A DNA stretch of 64,000 bases from Tolumonas sp008015085 (GCA_029265125.1 JAJUJX010000002.1:1-64000); one strand, 5' to 3'. Positions 44,647 to 53,886 are shown, counted from the first letter of the stretch. Made by a program: numbers and translations. The notes: generated from the letters alone by a model not told the origin.

Positions 44647-45186
44647 ATAAACGGCGCAAAGAAAACTGGAAAACAAGCACCACGTACCCGTATCAACGGT
44701 GAGATCCGTGTTAAGGAAATTCGCTTAGTTGGTCTCGATGGTGAAGCGCTCGGTATCGTCTCTATTGAAGAGGCATTGGATGCTGCGATTAAAGCCGGCG
44801 TCGATCTGGTAGAAATCAGCCCAACTGCTGAACCGCCAGTTTGTCGTATTATGGACTTTGGCAAATTCCTCTACGAAAAGAGTAAATCTGTTAAAGAACA
44901 GAAGAAAAAGCAAAAACAGGTCCAGATCAAGGAAATCAAATTCCGTCCTGGAACTGACGAAGGCGACTATCAGGTAAAACTACGCAGCCTGATTCGCTTT
45001 TTAGAAGAAGGGGACAAAGCCAAAGTCACACTACGTTTCCGTGGTCGTGAAATGGCACATCAAGACCTCGGCATGAATGTTCTGGAGCGTGTGAAAGCGG
45101 ATCTGGAAGAGCTTGCTGTAGTGGAGTCTTTCCCGAAAGTGGAAGGTCGCCAGGCTGTCATGATGTTAGCCCCTAAAAAACGGTAA
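44647..45186 (+). CDS. infC: Translation initiation factor IF-3, with an AUA start codon
   Basis: IF3 keeps ribosomal subunits apart and rejects wrong start codons. The 179-residue protein matches E. coli IF3 (180): RINGEIRVKEIRLVGLDGEALG at the N-terminus, PPVCRIMDFGKFLYEK in the middle, KFRPGTDEGDYQVKL and RGREMAHQDLG. No ATG, GTG or TTG in frame can start it; the first is a TTG at codon 44, inside the conserved N-domain. The only codon at the right place is ATA at 44647, eight bases after GGAGG. E. coli infC uses AUU for autoregulation; AUA should serve the same purpose. It lies three bases after the thrS stop, as in E. coli. Confidence 0.9.
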   Translation: MNGAKKTGKQAPRTRINGEIRVKEIRLVGLDGEALGIVSIEEALDAAIKAGVDLVEISPTAEPPVCRIMDFGKFLYEKSKSVKEQKKKQKQVQIKEIKFRPGTDEGDYQVKLRSLIRFLEEGDKAKVTLRFRGREMAHQDLGMNVLERVKADLEELAVVESFPKVEGRQAVMMLAPKKR

Positions 45187-45207
45187 TCAGGCCATACAAG
45201 TAAGATG

Positions 45208-45237
45208 ACCATCAGATTTCGGTCTGATGGTTTTTTT
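45208..45237 (+). terminator. Terminator-like hairpin after infC
   Basis: Nine-base perfect stem ACCATCAGA / TCTGATGGT with a 6-base loop and a run of seven T, 21 bases after the infC stop. Some read-through to rpmI is likely, since rpmI-rplT lies in the same cluster. Confidence 0.85.
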
Positions 45238-45281
45238 CGCCTGATTAACATAACTGGCAAAAACAATGCGGAGTTTCGTAA

Positions 45282-45479
45282 ATGCCAAAAATGAAAACTG
45301 ACCGTGGTGCAGCTAAGCGCTTCAAAAAAACCGGTTCCGGTGGTTTTAAGTGCAAACACGCCAACAAACGTCACATCCTGACCAAGAAAACTACCAAGCG
45401 TAAGCGTCACCTGCGTGCGCCAGGCATGGTTGCCAAAGCTGATTTGGCTCAAGTTTCAAGAATGCTACCATACGCATAA
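45282..45479 (+). CDS. rpmI: 50S ribosomal protein L35
   Basis: L35 is a 65-residue, strongly basic ribosomal protein. The sequence is typical: MPKMKTDRGAAKRFKKTGSG at the start, KCKHANKRHILTKKTTKRKR in the middle, VSRMLPYA at the end. It lies 15 bases before rplT. In E. coli L20 represses this gene through a leader pseudoknot; I did not resolve such a structure here. Confidence 0.97.
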   Translation: MPKMKTDRGAAKRFKKTGSGGFKCKHANKRHILTKKTTKRKRHLRAPGMVAKADLAQVSRMLPYA

Positions 45480-45494
45480 GGGAAGGATTGATAA

Positions 45495-45851
45495 ATGCCA
45501 AGAGTTAAACGTGGTGTGACTGCACGTGCGCGTCACAAGAAAGTTCTGAATGCAGCTAAAGGTTACTACGGAGCTCGTTCCCGTATTTACCGCGTAGCTG
45601 TTCAAGCAGTTACTAAAGCTGGTCAGTACGCTTACCGTGACCGTCGTCAGAAGAAACGTCAATTCCGTCAACTGTGGATTGCACGTATCAATGCTGCAGC
45701 TCGTCAAAACGGTCTGTCTTACAGCCGTTTCATCAACGGTCTGAAGAAAGCTTCTATCGAAATCGATCGTAAGATCCTTTCCGATATCGCAGTTCATGAC
45801 AAAGCAACCTTTACCGCTCTGGTAGAGAAAGCTAAAGCCGCTCTGGCTTAA
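45495..45851 (+). CDS. rplT: 50S ribosomal protein L20
   Basis: L20 binds 23S rRNA early in assembly and represses rpmI-rplT translation. The 118-residue protein is the E. coli length: MPRVKRGVTARARHKKVLN, AKGYYGARSRIYRVA, RDRRQKKRQFRQLWIARINA. It is followed by a terminator hairpin, then pheS. Confidence 0.97.
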   Translation: MPRVKRGVTARARHKKVLNAAKGYYGARSRIYRVAVQAVTKAGQYAYRDRRQKKRQFRQLWIARINAAARQNGLSYSRFINGLKKASIEIDRKILSDIAVHDKATFTALVEKAKAALA

Positions 45852-45869
45852 TTGAACAGATGCGAAGAG

Positions 45870-45894
45870 GGAGGCTTATTAGCCTCCTTTTTTT
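45870..45894 (+). terminator. Terminator after rplT
   Basis: Seven-base stem GGAGGCT / AGCCTCC with a 4-base loop and a T-run, 18 bases after the rplT stop. Confidence 0.85.
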
Positions 45895-46135
45895 ATGCCT
45901 AAATTTACCATTCACAATCTGTTTCATTACTTCTGTCGATACGCTCCACACCTTACACCGTTATTGTTTCGTTACTTTATTGCTTTCAATAGCTTTATTC
46001 GAAGATTCTGCCTTTTGCTCGTCTTATTCCCGATTTATACTAGGCGGTTATGATCAAAGCGTAATTGGTTATCGCTCGGAAGAGCAAAAAATCTGCAGAA
46101 CACAACCTTGTGCAGACAAGGGTAATGAGGGAAAC

Positions 46136-47119
46136 ATGCAGCAACTAGATGAAGTGGTCGCCAGCGCACTGGCGAAAATTACCGAAGCGACAGATAACAA
46201 TGCCTTGGAGGCATTGCGTGTTGAGTATTTCGGTAAGAAAGGTGTTTTTACTGAGCAGATGAAAGCGTTAGCCGGTTTATCACCGGAAGAGCGTCCTGCT
46301 GCCGGTCAACTGATCAATCAGGCGAAAGAAAAAGCACAAAACGCATTAAACGAGCGTCGTGAAGCGCTGACTGCTGCAGAGTTAGCGCAGAAGTTGGCAG
46401 CAGAAACTATCGATGTTTCATTGCCTGGACGTCGTTTTGAAAATGGTGGTATTCATCCGGTTACCCGTACCATTGAACGCATTGAGCGTATCTTTGGCGA
46501 ATTGGGCTTTAGCGCTGAATATGGTCCTGAAATTGAGGATGATTTTCATAACTTCGATGCGCTGAATATTCCGGGACACCATCCGGCCCGTACTGATCAC
46601 GATACTTTCTACTTCAATCCTACGCTGATGCTGCGTACTCATACCTCTGGTGTGCAGATCCGCACCATGGAAAAACAGCAGCCGCCAATCCGGATCATCG
46701 CACCTGGTCGTGTATATCGTAATGACTATGACCAGACTCATACTCCGATGTTCCATCAGGTGGAAGGATTGCTGGTCGATGAAAACATCAGCTTCTCTAA
46801 CCTGAAAGGGATCCTGCATGATTTTCTGCGCAACTTCTTTGAAGAAGATTTACAGATCCGCTTCCGTCCATCTTATTTTCCATTCACTGAGCCAAGTGCT
46901 GAAGTAGACGTAATGGGTAAGAATGGCCGCTGGCTGGAAGTGTTGGGCTGCGGCATGGTACATCCAAATGTACTGCGTTCAGTAGGAATTGATCCTGAAA
47001 AATATTCTGGTTTTGCCTTCGGAATGGGGGTGGAACGCCTGACGATGTTGCGCTATGGCGTCAACGATTTGCGTGCGTTCTTTGAAAATGACCTCCGTTT
47101 CCTCAAGCAGTTCAAATAA
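46136..47119 (+). CDS. pheS: Phenylalanyl-tRNA synthetase alpha subunit
   Basis: PheS carries the class II active site of the alpha2-beta2 enzyme. The 327-residue protein matches E. coli PheS in length. It has an N-terminal coiled coil (to about residue 85), then HPVTRTIERIERIFGELGF, NIPGHHPARTDHDTFYF, RTHTSGVQIRTM, the Phe-pocket region HQVEGLLVDENISFSNLKG, and FAFGMGVERLTMLRYG at the end. I chose ATG at 46136 with GAGG upstream; the 92-residue open extension has no family support. pheT follows 12 bases later. Confidence 0.97.
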   Translation: MQQLDEVVASALAKITEATDNNALEALRVEYFGKKGVFTEQMKALAGLSPEERPAAGQLINQAKEKAQNALNERREALTAAELAQKLAAETIDVSLPGRRFENGGIHPVTRTIERIERIFGELGFSAEYGPEIEDDFHNFDALNIPGHHPARTDHDTFYFNPTLMLRTHTSGVQIRTMEKQQPPIRIIAPGRVYRNDYDQTHTPMFHQVEGLLVDENISFSNLKGILHDFLRNFFEEDLQIRFRPSYFPFTEPSAEVDVMGKNGRWLEVLGCGMVHPNVLRSVGIDPEKYSGFAFGMGVERLTMLRYGVNDLRAFFENDLRFLKQFK

Positions 47120-47131
47120 GGATCAATCAAC

Positions 47132-49522
47132 ATGAAATTCAATAAAGCCTGGATTGATGAGCTGGTTCCTACCTCCTTGTCCGCCGAAGAACTGGCTGCT
47201 CAGATCACGATGGCTGGTCTGGAAGTTGACGGTATCGAACCAGTCGCTGGCACATTCAATGGTGTTGTTATCGGTGAAGTGGTTGAGTGTGCGCAGCATC
47301 CGGATGCGGACAAACTGCGGGTTACTAAAGTAAACGTCGGTGAAGCTGAGCTGTTAGATATTGTTTGTGGCGCGCCAAACTGCCGTCAGGGGCTGCGAGT
47401 TGCAGTTGCTACTGTGGGTGCCGTGTTACCGGGCGACTTTGTTATCAAGAAAGCCAAACTTCGTGGTATGCCTTCGCACGGTATGCTGTGCTCCTTCTCT
47501 GAATTGGGGATCGGCTCTGACCATAGTGGTATTATCGAATTACCAGCTGACGCACCGATTGGTACGGATGTGCGTGAATATCTGTCACTGAATGATGCTT
47601 GTATTGAAGTCGATCTGACCGCTAACCGTGCAGATTGTTTAGGGATGCTGGGTCTGGCTCGTGAAATTGCGGTATTAAACCGTTGTGAATTGAAAGAGCC
47701 GGAAATCAAATCGGTATCTGCCACTCTGGCTGACACCTACCCGATCAATGTACAGGCTACCGCTGATTGCCCTCGCTATTTAGGCCGTGTCCTGCGTGGT
47801 TTGAATGTTAAAGCAGAAACCCCGTTATGGATGCAGGAACGTCTGCGTCGCTGTGGTCTGCGGTCTATCGACCCGATCGTTGATGTCACTAACTACGTTC
47901 TGCTGGAACTGGGTCAGCCAATGCATGCGTTTGATCTGGCTAAATTGCAAGGTGCTATTCAGGTTCGCCGTGCAGTTGCCGGTGAAAAACTGACGTTGCT
48001 GGATCAGACAGAAGTTTCTCTGCGTGATGATACTCTGGTCATTGCCGATGATCGTGGTGCTATCGCAATGGCTGGTATTTTCGGTGGGGCTGACACCGGA
48101 GTTGATGCCGAAACGACTACGGACATTATGCTGGAATGTGCCTTCTTCCAACCGCTGTCTATCACTGGTCGTGCTCGTGCTTATGGTCTGCGTACCGATT
48201 CATCTCACCGGTTTGAGCGTGGTGTTGACCCGCAGGTACAGTATAAAGCGATGGAACGCGCTACAGCACTGTTGCTGGAGATCTGTGGCGGCAGTTGTGG
48301 CCCTGTGATTGACCAAACTGCTGCTGAGGCATTACCTGCCGTTAAAACAGTAGCACTGCGTCGTGAAAAACTGACCCGTCTGGTTGGTATGGCGTTCGAT
48401 GATGCGGAAGTAAACGATATTCTGACTCGTCTGGGTTTATCTGTTACCGCGACTGATACCGGCTGGCAGGCAACTGTTCCGAGCTGGCGCTTTGATATTG
48501 CCATTGAAGAAGATTTGGTTGAAGAAATTGCACGCATCTACGGTTATGACAATATTCCGAATATTGCACCGGAAGCGCATCTGACCATGTCAGAGCATAA
48601 AGAAGCTGAACAACCACTGAAACGCCTTCGTGATCTGTTAGTCGATCGCGGTTTCCAGGAAGCGATCACTTACAGCTTTGTTGACCCGAAAATCCTTTCG
48701 TTATTGGAGCCGTCAGCTGATCCGATCGTTCTGCCGAACCCGATTGCATCCGATATGTCGGCAATGCGTGTGTCGCTGTTACCCGGCTTACTGGGCGCGG
48801 TGGTGTATAACCAAAATCGTCAGCAAACTCGAGTTCGTTTGTTTGAATCAGGTTTACGCTTTATTCGTGATGAGAATGCTGAAAATGGCATTCGTCAGGA
48901 AGCGATGTTAGCGGGTGTCATTACCGGTAATGCCGCTGATGAGAGCTGGGCTATTCCGACCCGTTCAGTTGATTTCTTCGATCTGAAAGGAGACGTTGAA
49001 GCGCTGCTGGAGCTGACTGCTAACAGTGATGCGTATCGCTTTGTTCGTTGTGAGCATCCTGCGTTACATCCTGGCCAATCGGCTGCTATCGAATTCAATG
49101 GTAAATCAGTAGGTTATATCGGTGTGGTACATCCATCACTGGAGAAAAAACTGGGTCTGAAGAGCAAAGCGATTGTTTTTGAACTGGAATTAGCCGCTAT
49201 TCTGCAACGTAACATACCGCTGTTTGCTGAAGTTTCTAAATTCCCAGGCAATCGCCGTGACCTCGCAATTGTGGTGGACCAAGCAATTTCTGTAGATGAT
49301 GTGCTCCGATTAGCAAGAAAAGTTGGCGGAAATCAGGTAGTTGGCATAAACTTATTTGACACATACCAGGGGACTGGTGTGCCGGATGGTAAGAAAAGTC
49401 TGGCATTCAGTCTGGTTCTGCAGAATGTAGAACGTACTCTGGAAGATAAGGAGATAGCGGAAACAATGGATCGTGTTGTTGATGCACTCCGGGCAGAGTT
49501 CAATGCTACTTTGAGGGATTAG
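47132..49522 (+). CDS. pheT: Phenylalanyl-tRNA synthetase beta subunit
   Basis: The 796-residue PheT binds tRNA-Phe and edits mischarged Tyr. Domains in order: N-terminal tRNA-binding OB-like region (VIGEVVECAQHPDADKLRVTKV, residues 40-150), B3/B4 editing core, B5 DNA-binding-like fold, a degenerate synthetase-like core, and a C-terminal anticodon-binding (FDX-ACB) domain (FPGNRRDLAIVVD). Length equals E. coli PheT to one residue. Its stop lies 2 bases before ihfA, the gene that follows pheT in E. coli too. Confidence 0.97.
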   Translation: MKFNKAWIDELVPTSLSAEELAAQITMAGLEVDGIEPVAGTFNGVVIGEVVECAQHPDADKLRVTKVNVGEAELLDIVCGAPNCRQGLRVAVATVGAVLPGDFVIKKAKLRGMPSHGMLCSFSELGIGSDHSGIIELPADAPIGTDVREYLSLNDACIEVDLTANRADCLGMLGLAREIAVLNRCELKEPEIKSVSATLADTYPINVQATADCPRYLGRVLRGLNVKAETPLWMQERLRRCGLRSIDPIVDVTNYVLLELGQPMHAFDLAKLQGAIQVRRAVAGEKLTLLDQTEVSLRDDTLVIADDRGAIAMAGIFGGADTGVDAETTTDIMLECAFFQPLSITGRARAYGLRTDSSHRFERGVDPQVQYKAMERATALLLEICGGSCGPVIDQTAAEALPAVKTVALRREKLTRLVGMAFDDAEVNDILTRLGLSVTATDTGWQATVPSWRFDIAIEEDLVEEIARIYGYDNIPNIAPEAHLTMSEHKEAEQPLKRLRDLLVDRGFQEAITYSFVDPKILSLLEPSADPIVLPNPIASDMSAMRVSLLPGLLGAVVYNQNRQQTRVRLFESGLRFIRDENAENGIRQEAMLAGVITGNAADESWAIPTRSVDFFDLKGDVEALLELTANSDAYRFVRCEHPALHPGQSAAIEFNGKSVGYIGVVHPSLEKKLGLKSKAIVFELELAAILQRNIPLFAEVSKFPGNRRDLAIVVDQAISVDDVLRLARKVGGNQVVGINLFDTYQGTGVPDGKKSLAFSLVLQNVERTLEDKEIAETMDRVVDALRAEFNATLRD

Positions 49523-49524
49523 TT

Positions 49525-49845
49525 ATGGCCCTGACCAAAGCCGATATCGCTGAGCATCTCTTTAATGAGTTGGGAATAAGTAAACGTGATGCCAAAGAGT
49601 TGGTTGAGACGTTTTTTGAAGATATCCGACTTGCCCTTGAAAATGGCGAGCAGATAAAAATATCAGGCTTTGGTAATTTCGAGCTCCGGACAAAGAATGA
49701 GCGTCCGGGTCGAAATCCTAAAACTGGCGAAGATATTCCGATCACGGCCAGAAGGGTTGTAACTTTCCGCCCTGGACAGAAGTTAAAGGCTCGGGTTGAA
49801 CATGCCCGACCGATTGATGATTCAGGGGATGAGCAATCCGAATAG
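49525..49845 (+). CDS. ihfA: Integration host factor alpha subunit
   Basis: IhfA forms the IHF heterodimer that bends DNA. The 106-residue protein has the HU/IHF fold: MALTKADIAEHLFNELGISK, VETFFEDIRLALENGEQIKISGFGNF, and the DNA-intercalating loop with Pro in RPGRNPKTGEDIPITARRVV. It is about seven residues longer than E. coli IhfA, with a charged tail DDSGDEQSE. Start ATG two bases after the pheT stop suggests translational coupling. Confidence 0.96.
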   Translation: MALTKADIAEHLFNELGISKRDAKELVETFFEDIRLALENGEQIKISGFGNFELRTKNERPGRNPKTGEDIPITARRVVTFRPGQKLKARVEHARPIDDSGDEQSE

Positions 49846-49846
49846 C

Positions 49847-49880
49847 AAAAAGGCCAGTCAGTTAACTGACTGGCCTTTTT
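49847..49880. terminator. Perfect bidirectional terminator between ihfA and batD
   Basis: A perfect 34-base inverted repeat with no loop (two 17-base arms): the arms start AAAAAGGCC and end GGCCTTTTT, so each strand has a GC stem then a T-run. It ends ihfA on the plus strand and the bat operon (stop at 49899) on the minus strand. Confidence 0.95.
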
Positions 49881-49898
49881 AATATGAGCCTGAGATCA

Positions 49899-51494
49899 CT
49901 AGTGAATAAAACCTTCAAAGTCTTTCTCACTATCTTTAGTTTTCTTTTCTGGTCGTACATGACGAAGGGCATGCAGTAGTGCCAAGCCATTCCAGCGGAC
50001 ATCATCATGCTGAAAACAAGCGGCTTGTAATGCATTAAGCTCGCTTTCCAGTTGTGCTGCAAAGGGTAAATTCTCAATACAAGTAAACGGTTTATTCCAG
50101 CGAAATGATGCCCATGCCAATAGTGCATTATAGGCTGCGTTTGGGGTTCCGGAATCGCAGGCAGCATGCAATGATATCCATAACTGGTGCTGCTGATAAT
50201 ATTTACGCAGAGTGGACCGATAATACCAGGCTAGTGCAGCCAATGGGGTCAGTGTGGCAAAAAATAACCCTACTGCTGCAATGATATCTGGAAGAATAGG
50301 TTTTATCTTCTGTATGAGAGACTTATCTGGTGTGCTTACACTTTTTTCAGGTATGGATGTTTCATTTTTCGGGGCTAGTGAAATCTGAAATTTTCGTTCT
50401 TCGAGTAGTGCTGTTTGTGCCCGGTCGCTGATGGTATTCCACCAGTGTAATTGGAATTCAGGGGCTGTAAAGGCCACATTTTTCTCCGGGACAAAAACCT
50501 GCCGGAAGGTTTTCTGGCTGATCAGCATGCCATTCTGATATTCCTGTGAACTTGTTTCGCCGTCACTATATATTTTAATGTCAGGTAATTGAGGCAACGG
50601 GATTTCAGGTAGTTGGTCTAACGTATTATTGATACCCGTAAGCTTTATTATTCGTGTCAATGGCTGACCTGTTTTTGCATAGCTGGTTTGAGGTTCCCAA
50701 CGATCTTCAATCGAGATACCTGCACTGGGTAACCACTCAGCTACGGAACCATGAAATGCAGCCGGCATGGATTTTATTTCAATAACTTCTTCGTCAGATT
50801 TTTGTTTTGTATCAGACGCCAGGTAGGCTCCGGGTAATTTCAGGCTTCCTACGGTATTTGGAATAACAAAATACTGGTACGTCAGCGTTTCTTGATAATG
50901 GTCTGCAAAGATCTCTTGATCTTCCGCTGGTTGCCCGGCTGGAATGATGGTTGCACCTTTTACATCAGGTATTACGGGCGGTCTATTGTCGGGATCCGCC
51001 CGTTTTGCTGTTTTAACGGTATAGGTTATTAATTCATTGAGATATGCGCTCTCTGCACTGATTTTACTTTCTATCAGATGTGCAGGAGGCTGGTTTTCTT
51101 GGGGGATAGAAAACGTCTGAGGTTCAGCAGACGATAATGGTGCTGACTGATTGGTCTCTTGTACTGAAATTGAAAATGGTTGTGACTCTGCATCCGCGAT
51201 CTTTAATGCCGGAATCATTAACTCACCCGCAGTTACTGGTTGTAAAGGAATAATCCAAACCGTTTCGTTTGCAGACGGATGAGTGATTTGTAAATTACCA
51301 ATAATAAAATCTTTGAAAAGAGGCCTAATATCTAACGCATCGTCAGTCAGATGTTCATCTGCCGTTAATGTATAGGTGATACTTTCACCCAGAGGGATAC
51401 GTTGCGGCTCTGCCTGCCCCGTGATTTGAACTGCAAAGCTCACTGAGCTGTAGAGTAGGGCTAAGCCATAAAAACCAGAATAAATAAGCTTCAC
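49899..51494 (-). CDS. batD: BatD-like exported protein
   Basis: A 531-residue envelope protein of the BatD family. An N-terminal signal peptide (LIYSGFYGLALLYSSVSFA) leads to extracytoplasmic beta-sandwich-like repeats (ITGQAEPQRIPLGESITYTL; SKISAESAYLNELITYTVKT), a membrane helix near residue 415 (ILPDIIAAVGLFFATLTPLA) and a cytoplasmic tail of about 90 residues. Bat proteins are linked to stress or oxygen tolerance in other bacteria, but their biochemical role is not established. Start GTG at 51494. It is the last gene of the moxR-bat operon. Confidence 0.82.
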   Translation of the reverse strand: MKLIYSGFYGLALLYSSVSFAVQITGQAEPQRIPLGESITYTLTADEHLTDDALDIRPLFKDFIIGNLQITHPSANETVWIIPLQPVTAGELMIPALKIADAESQPFSISVQETNQSAPLSSAEPQTFSIPQENQPPAHLIESKISAESAYLNELITYTVKTAKRADPDNRPPVIPDVKGATIIPAGQPAEDQEIFADHYQETLTYQYFVIPNTVGSLKLPGAYLASDTKQKSDEEVIEIKSMPAAFHGSVAEWLPSAGISIEDRWEPQTSYAKTGQPLTRIIKLTGINNTLDQLPEIPLPQLPDIKIYSDGETSSQEYQNGMLISQKTFRQVFVPEKNVAFTAPEFQLHWWNTISDRAQTALLEERKFQISLAPKNETSIPEKSVSTPDKSLIQKIKPILPDIIAAVGLFFATLTPLAALAWYYRSTLRKYYQQHQLWISLHAACDSGTPNAAYNALLAWASFRWNKPFTCIENLPFAAQLESELNALQAACFQHDDVRWNGLALLHALRHVRPEKKTKDSEKDFEGFIH

Positions 51495-51503
51495 AACAAT
51501 GAC

Positions 51504-52949
51504 CTAGTTTTGTTTATTTTTATGTTGTAGTTGTAATCTTTTCTGCATTAGATTGCCAGGATCTTCTGGAAGTGCTTTAAGAAAACTGAGGGCTTTCTCT
51601 ATATTTGCATCTTTAGATTTCAGGTGCGCTATCACTTGATCATCTGCATATTGACCTTGACTCATTAGCCAGTTTTCGAGAACACTTTTATTATCTTTGG
51701 CTTTTTGCAGAGAAGGTGACATCTGTAAAGCTTGGTTGTATGCAATAATCGCTTCTTTATATTTACCAAGATAAGCTAATGCGTTACCACGGTTATAATG
51801 TGCTATTGGTGTATTTTCCTGCTCATAGAATTTTATGGCTTGAGAGTAGTTTTTCGCTCGATACATAGCATTTCCTTTCCATATTGGATCCTGGAAGGCA
51901 TCAGCTGCTGCTTCATATTTTCCACTGTTATAAAAAGCAAGTCCATTGGCATTATCCGCATAAGAATTTTGAGGGAAATATAGTAAGGCGATAATGCCGA
52001 ATACATATCCCCGGCGGAATAAGAGCGATAAAAATAATGTTGGGAATATAAAGAAATAACTAATCTCTTTATAGACAATGACTTCTTTTAATGATGAATT
52101 ATTGTTTATGTGGCCACTGATATTAATAGTATCCAACTTATTTATATCAATCAGATTTCCGTTTAGTTTTTTTGCTGTATCTGTCAGTACTGCTAACGGT
52201 AATTTAGCAACAACTAACTGGCCATTATTTGTCCTTAATAGTCCGCCGTCTGGTTTGGGCACGACTGAACCATTGGCTGTTCCTGCATAAACAATATCAA
52301 CAGATAAACCAAGCGGCTTTGTATAGTTGATGATTTTTTCTGCTTGAAGAGCAGTAAGTTGATCAGTTATTAGTAATATTTTATGTGGGCTATTGGGTTT
52401 GAGTTTGGTAATTAAACTACCAGCCATTTGTACTGGTTCAAATGCATTAAATCCAGACTCTGGCATAATAGATGGATTTAGGTCATTGATGAAATGAGTT
52501 AACGTGCTGATGTCGTCGGTAAATGGCGAAATGATATGAGCAGAACCAGCGAAAGCAATTAATGCCGTATTCATATTGCGATTGTTAGCCAGGAAAGTGT
52601 TCAGTTTGCTTTTAGTGACTGTTAATCGGGATGGCTTTAAATCATCTGAATACATACTGGTATCCATTGCCAATATAACAACGGTATGAAGAGTGCTTTT
52701 CGCTAATGCTGTTTTTTGTGGAATAGCGGGGCCAGCTAAAGCAATGACGGCAAGTCCGGAAAATGTCAATAGTAACAAAGGACCTTTTATTATTTTCTTT
52801 TCTGGCGTGTGCTTTGTTAATACGGCCAGGATATTTTCAGAAATATAGTTCTGTTGTTTTATTTTTTTTGATAATGAAAAATAAAACAAAGCCAGTACTG
52901 GTAAAAATAATAGCAAGGCATATGGCCTTATGAATATAAACTCAGTCAT
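51504..52949 (-). CDS. batB: BatB/BatC fusion: VWA-domain membrane protein with TPR repeats
   Basis: A 481-residue inner-membrane protein. Two N-terminal helices flank a VWA domain (about residues 85-290), a further helix pair near residues 300-325, and a C-terminal TPR region (about 350-430, AMYRAKNYSQAIKFYEQENT and AYLGKYKEAIIAYNQALQM). BatB and BatC are fused here. The VWA metal site is degenerate: the DxSxS motif reads DTSMY, and the later TDGxD-type loop is ITDQLT. It overlaps batA by 8 bases. Confidence 0.85.
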   Translation of the reverse strand: MTEFIFIRPYALLLFLPVLALFYFSLSKKIKQQNYISENILAVLTKHTPEKKIIKGPLLLLTFSGLAVIALAGPAIPQKTALAKSTLHTVVILAMDTSMYSDDLKPSRLTVTKSKLNTFLANNRNMNTALIAFAGSAHIISPFTDDISTLTHFINDLNPSIMPESGFNAFEPVQMAGSLITKLKPNSPHKILLITDQLTALQAEKIINYTKPLGLSVDIVYAGTANGSVVPKPDGGLLRTNNGQLVVAKLPLAVLTDTAKKLNGNLIDINKLDTINISGHINNNSSLKEVIVYKEISYFFIFPTLFLSLLFRRGYVFGIIALLYFPQNSYADNANGLAFYNSGKYEAAADAFQDPIWKGNAMYRAKNYSQAIKFYEQENTPIAHYNRGNALAYLGKYKEAIIAYNQALQMSPSLQKAKDNKSVLENWLMSQGQYADDQVIAHLKSKDANIEKALSFLKALPEDPGNLMQKRLQLQHKNKQN

Positions 52950-53886
52950 TTCTCAACATCCAAAGCAGCAAAGACATTACTATCAGGAGACAAGATAAAG
53001 GCCACACCAAGAGCTCAGTTTTAGGTTGATATGATATCGTCTTTATTGACAGAGGTTCTATCAGATTGATCTGCTGGTATATTTCTGATAAATCCTGTTC
53101 ACTGCGTGCTCTGAAATATTGCCCACCGGTAATAGTCGCAACATTTTCCAGTGTTGTTTCATCTAGGTCACTATCAGAATCAGATTCTGTTGGATCGGCA
53201 CCAATACCAACAGTATAAATTTTTAATCCACTGGCTTTAGCTAGTGCAGCAGCAGCTTCAGGGTCAATTGTATTAACAGTATCGCGGCCATCGCTAAGTA
53301 ATATTAGTGTTTTATTACTGACTGGATCATGTAATGTCTTTTTTACTGCCAGCGTGATGGCTTCACCTATAGCTGTGAAATTTCCGGCTAAACCATGATT
53401 AACTTCATCAAGTAATTCTCCGGTAGCTTCCCAGTCTTGGGTAAAAGGTACAAATAAATAGGCATGATCAGCAAACAGCTCAAGAGCAATACGATCTCCC
53501 TGACGCTGCTTAATAAAAGAATGAAGGTATGATTTGACCATTGCAAGACGATCCGCAGATTGTCCATTAATGGTCATATCTTTGATTTGCATGCTCTTTG
53601 ATATATCTATTGCAACCAGAAGGTCTCTGGATGGGAATGTTTGTACTACAGGCTCTCCAAGCCACTGAGGTCGCATAAGAGCAATAATAAGTAGCAGCCA
53701 GCTAGTTATGAGTAAGGCTCTTTTAAAAAAGAGATTTTTATTTCCTGAAGCACTATTTAACGCCAGATAGGGGAGTGTTGACGCATTAATGACCACATGT
53801 TCTGTTTGATGCGGTTTGATAAATTTTAGAAATAGTAATGGCAGGGGTAAAAAACACACCAGCCAAGGCCAGGCAAAATCGATCAT
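52942..53886 (-). CDS. batA: BatA-like VWA-domain membrane protein
   Basis: A 314-residue inner-membrane protein with two N-terminal helices, a VWA domain (about 85-280) and a C-terminal helix (LLVWPLSCLLIVMSLLLWML). Unlike the next gene its metal-ion site is intact: DISKS near residue 92, a conserved Thr in GNFTAIGEAI, and LLSDGRD near residue 198. BatA and BatB probably form a membrane pair with MoxR acting on them. The start overlaps the DUF4381 stop as ATGA, and the 3' end overlaps batB by 8 bases. Confidence 0.88.
   Translation of the reverse strand: MIDFAWPWLVCFLPLPLLFLKFIKPHQTEHVVINASTLPYLALNSASGNKNLFFKRALLITSWLLLIIALMRPQWLGEPVVQTFPSRDLLVAIDISKSMQIKDMTINGQSADRLAMVKSYLHSFIKQRQGDRIALELFADHAYLFVPFTQDWEATGELLDEVNHGLAGNFTAIGEAITLAVKKTLHDPVSNKTLILLSDGRDTVNTIDPEAAAALAKASGLKIYTVGIGADPTESDSDSDLDETTLENVATITGGQYFRARSEQDLSEIYQQINLIEPLSIKTISYQPKTELLVWPLSCLLIVMSLLLWMLRND

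Noticed and set aside
44776..45186. infC starting at TTG 44776
   Set aside because: This would remove the conserved IF3 N-domain, which is encoded without interruption from ATA 44647.
45860..46135. 92-residue extension of pheS
   Set aside because: It is not in any PheS, starts within the rplT terminator, and ATG 46136 with GAGG gives exactly the E. coli length.
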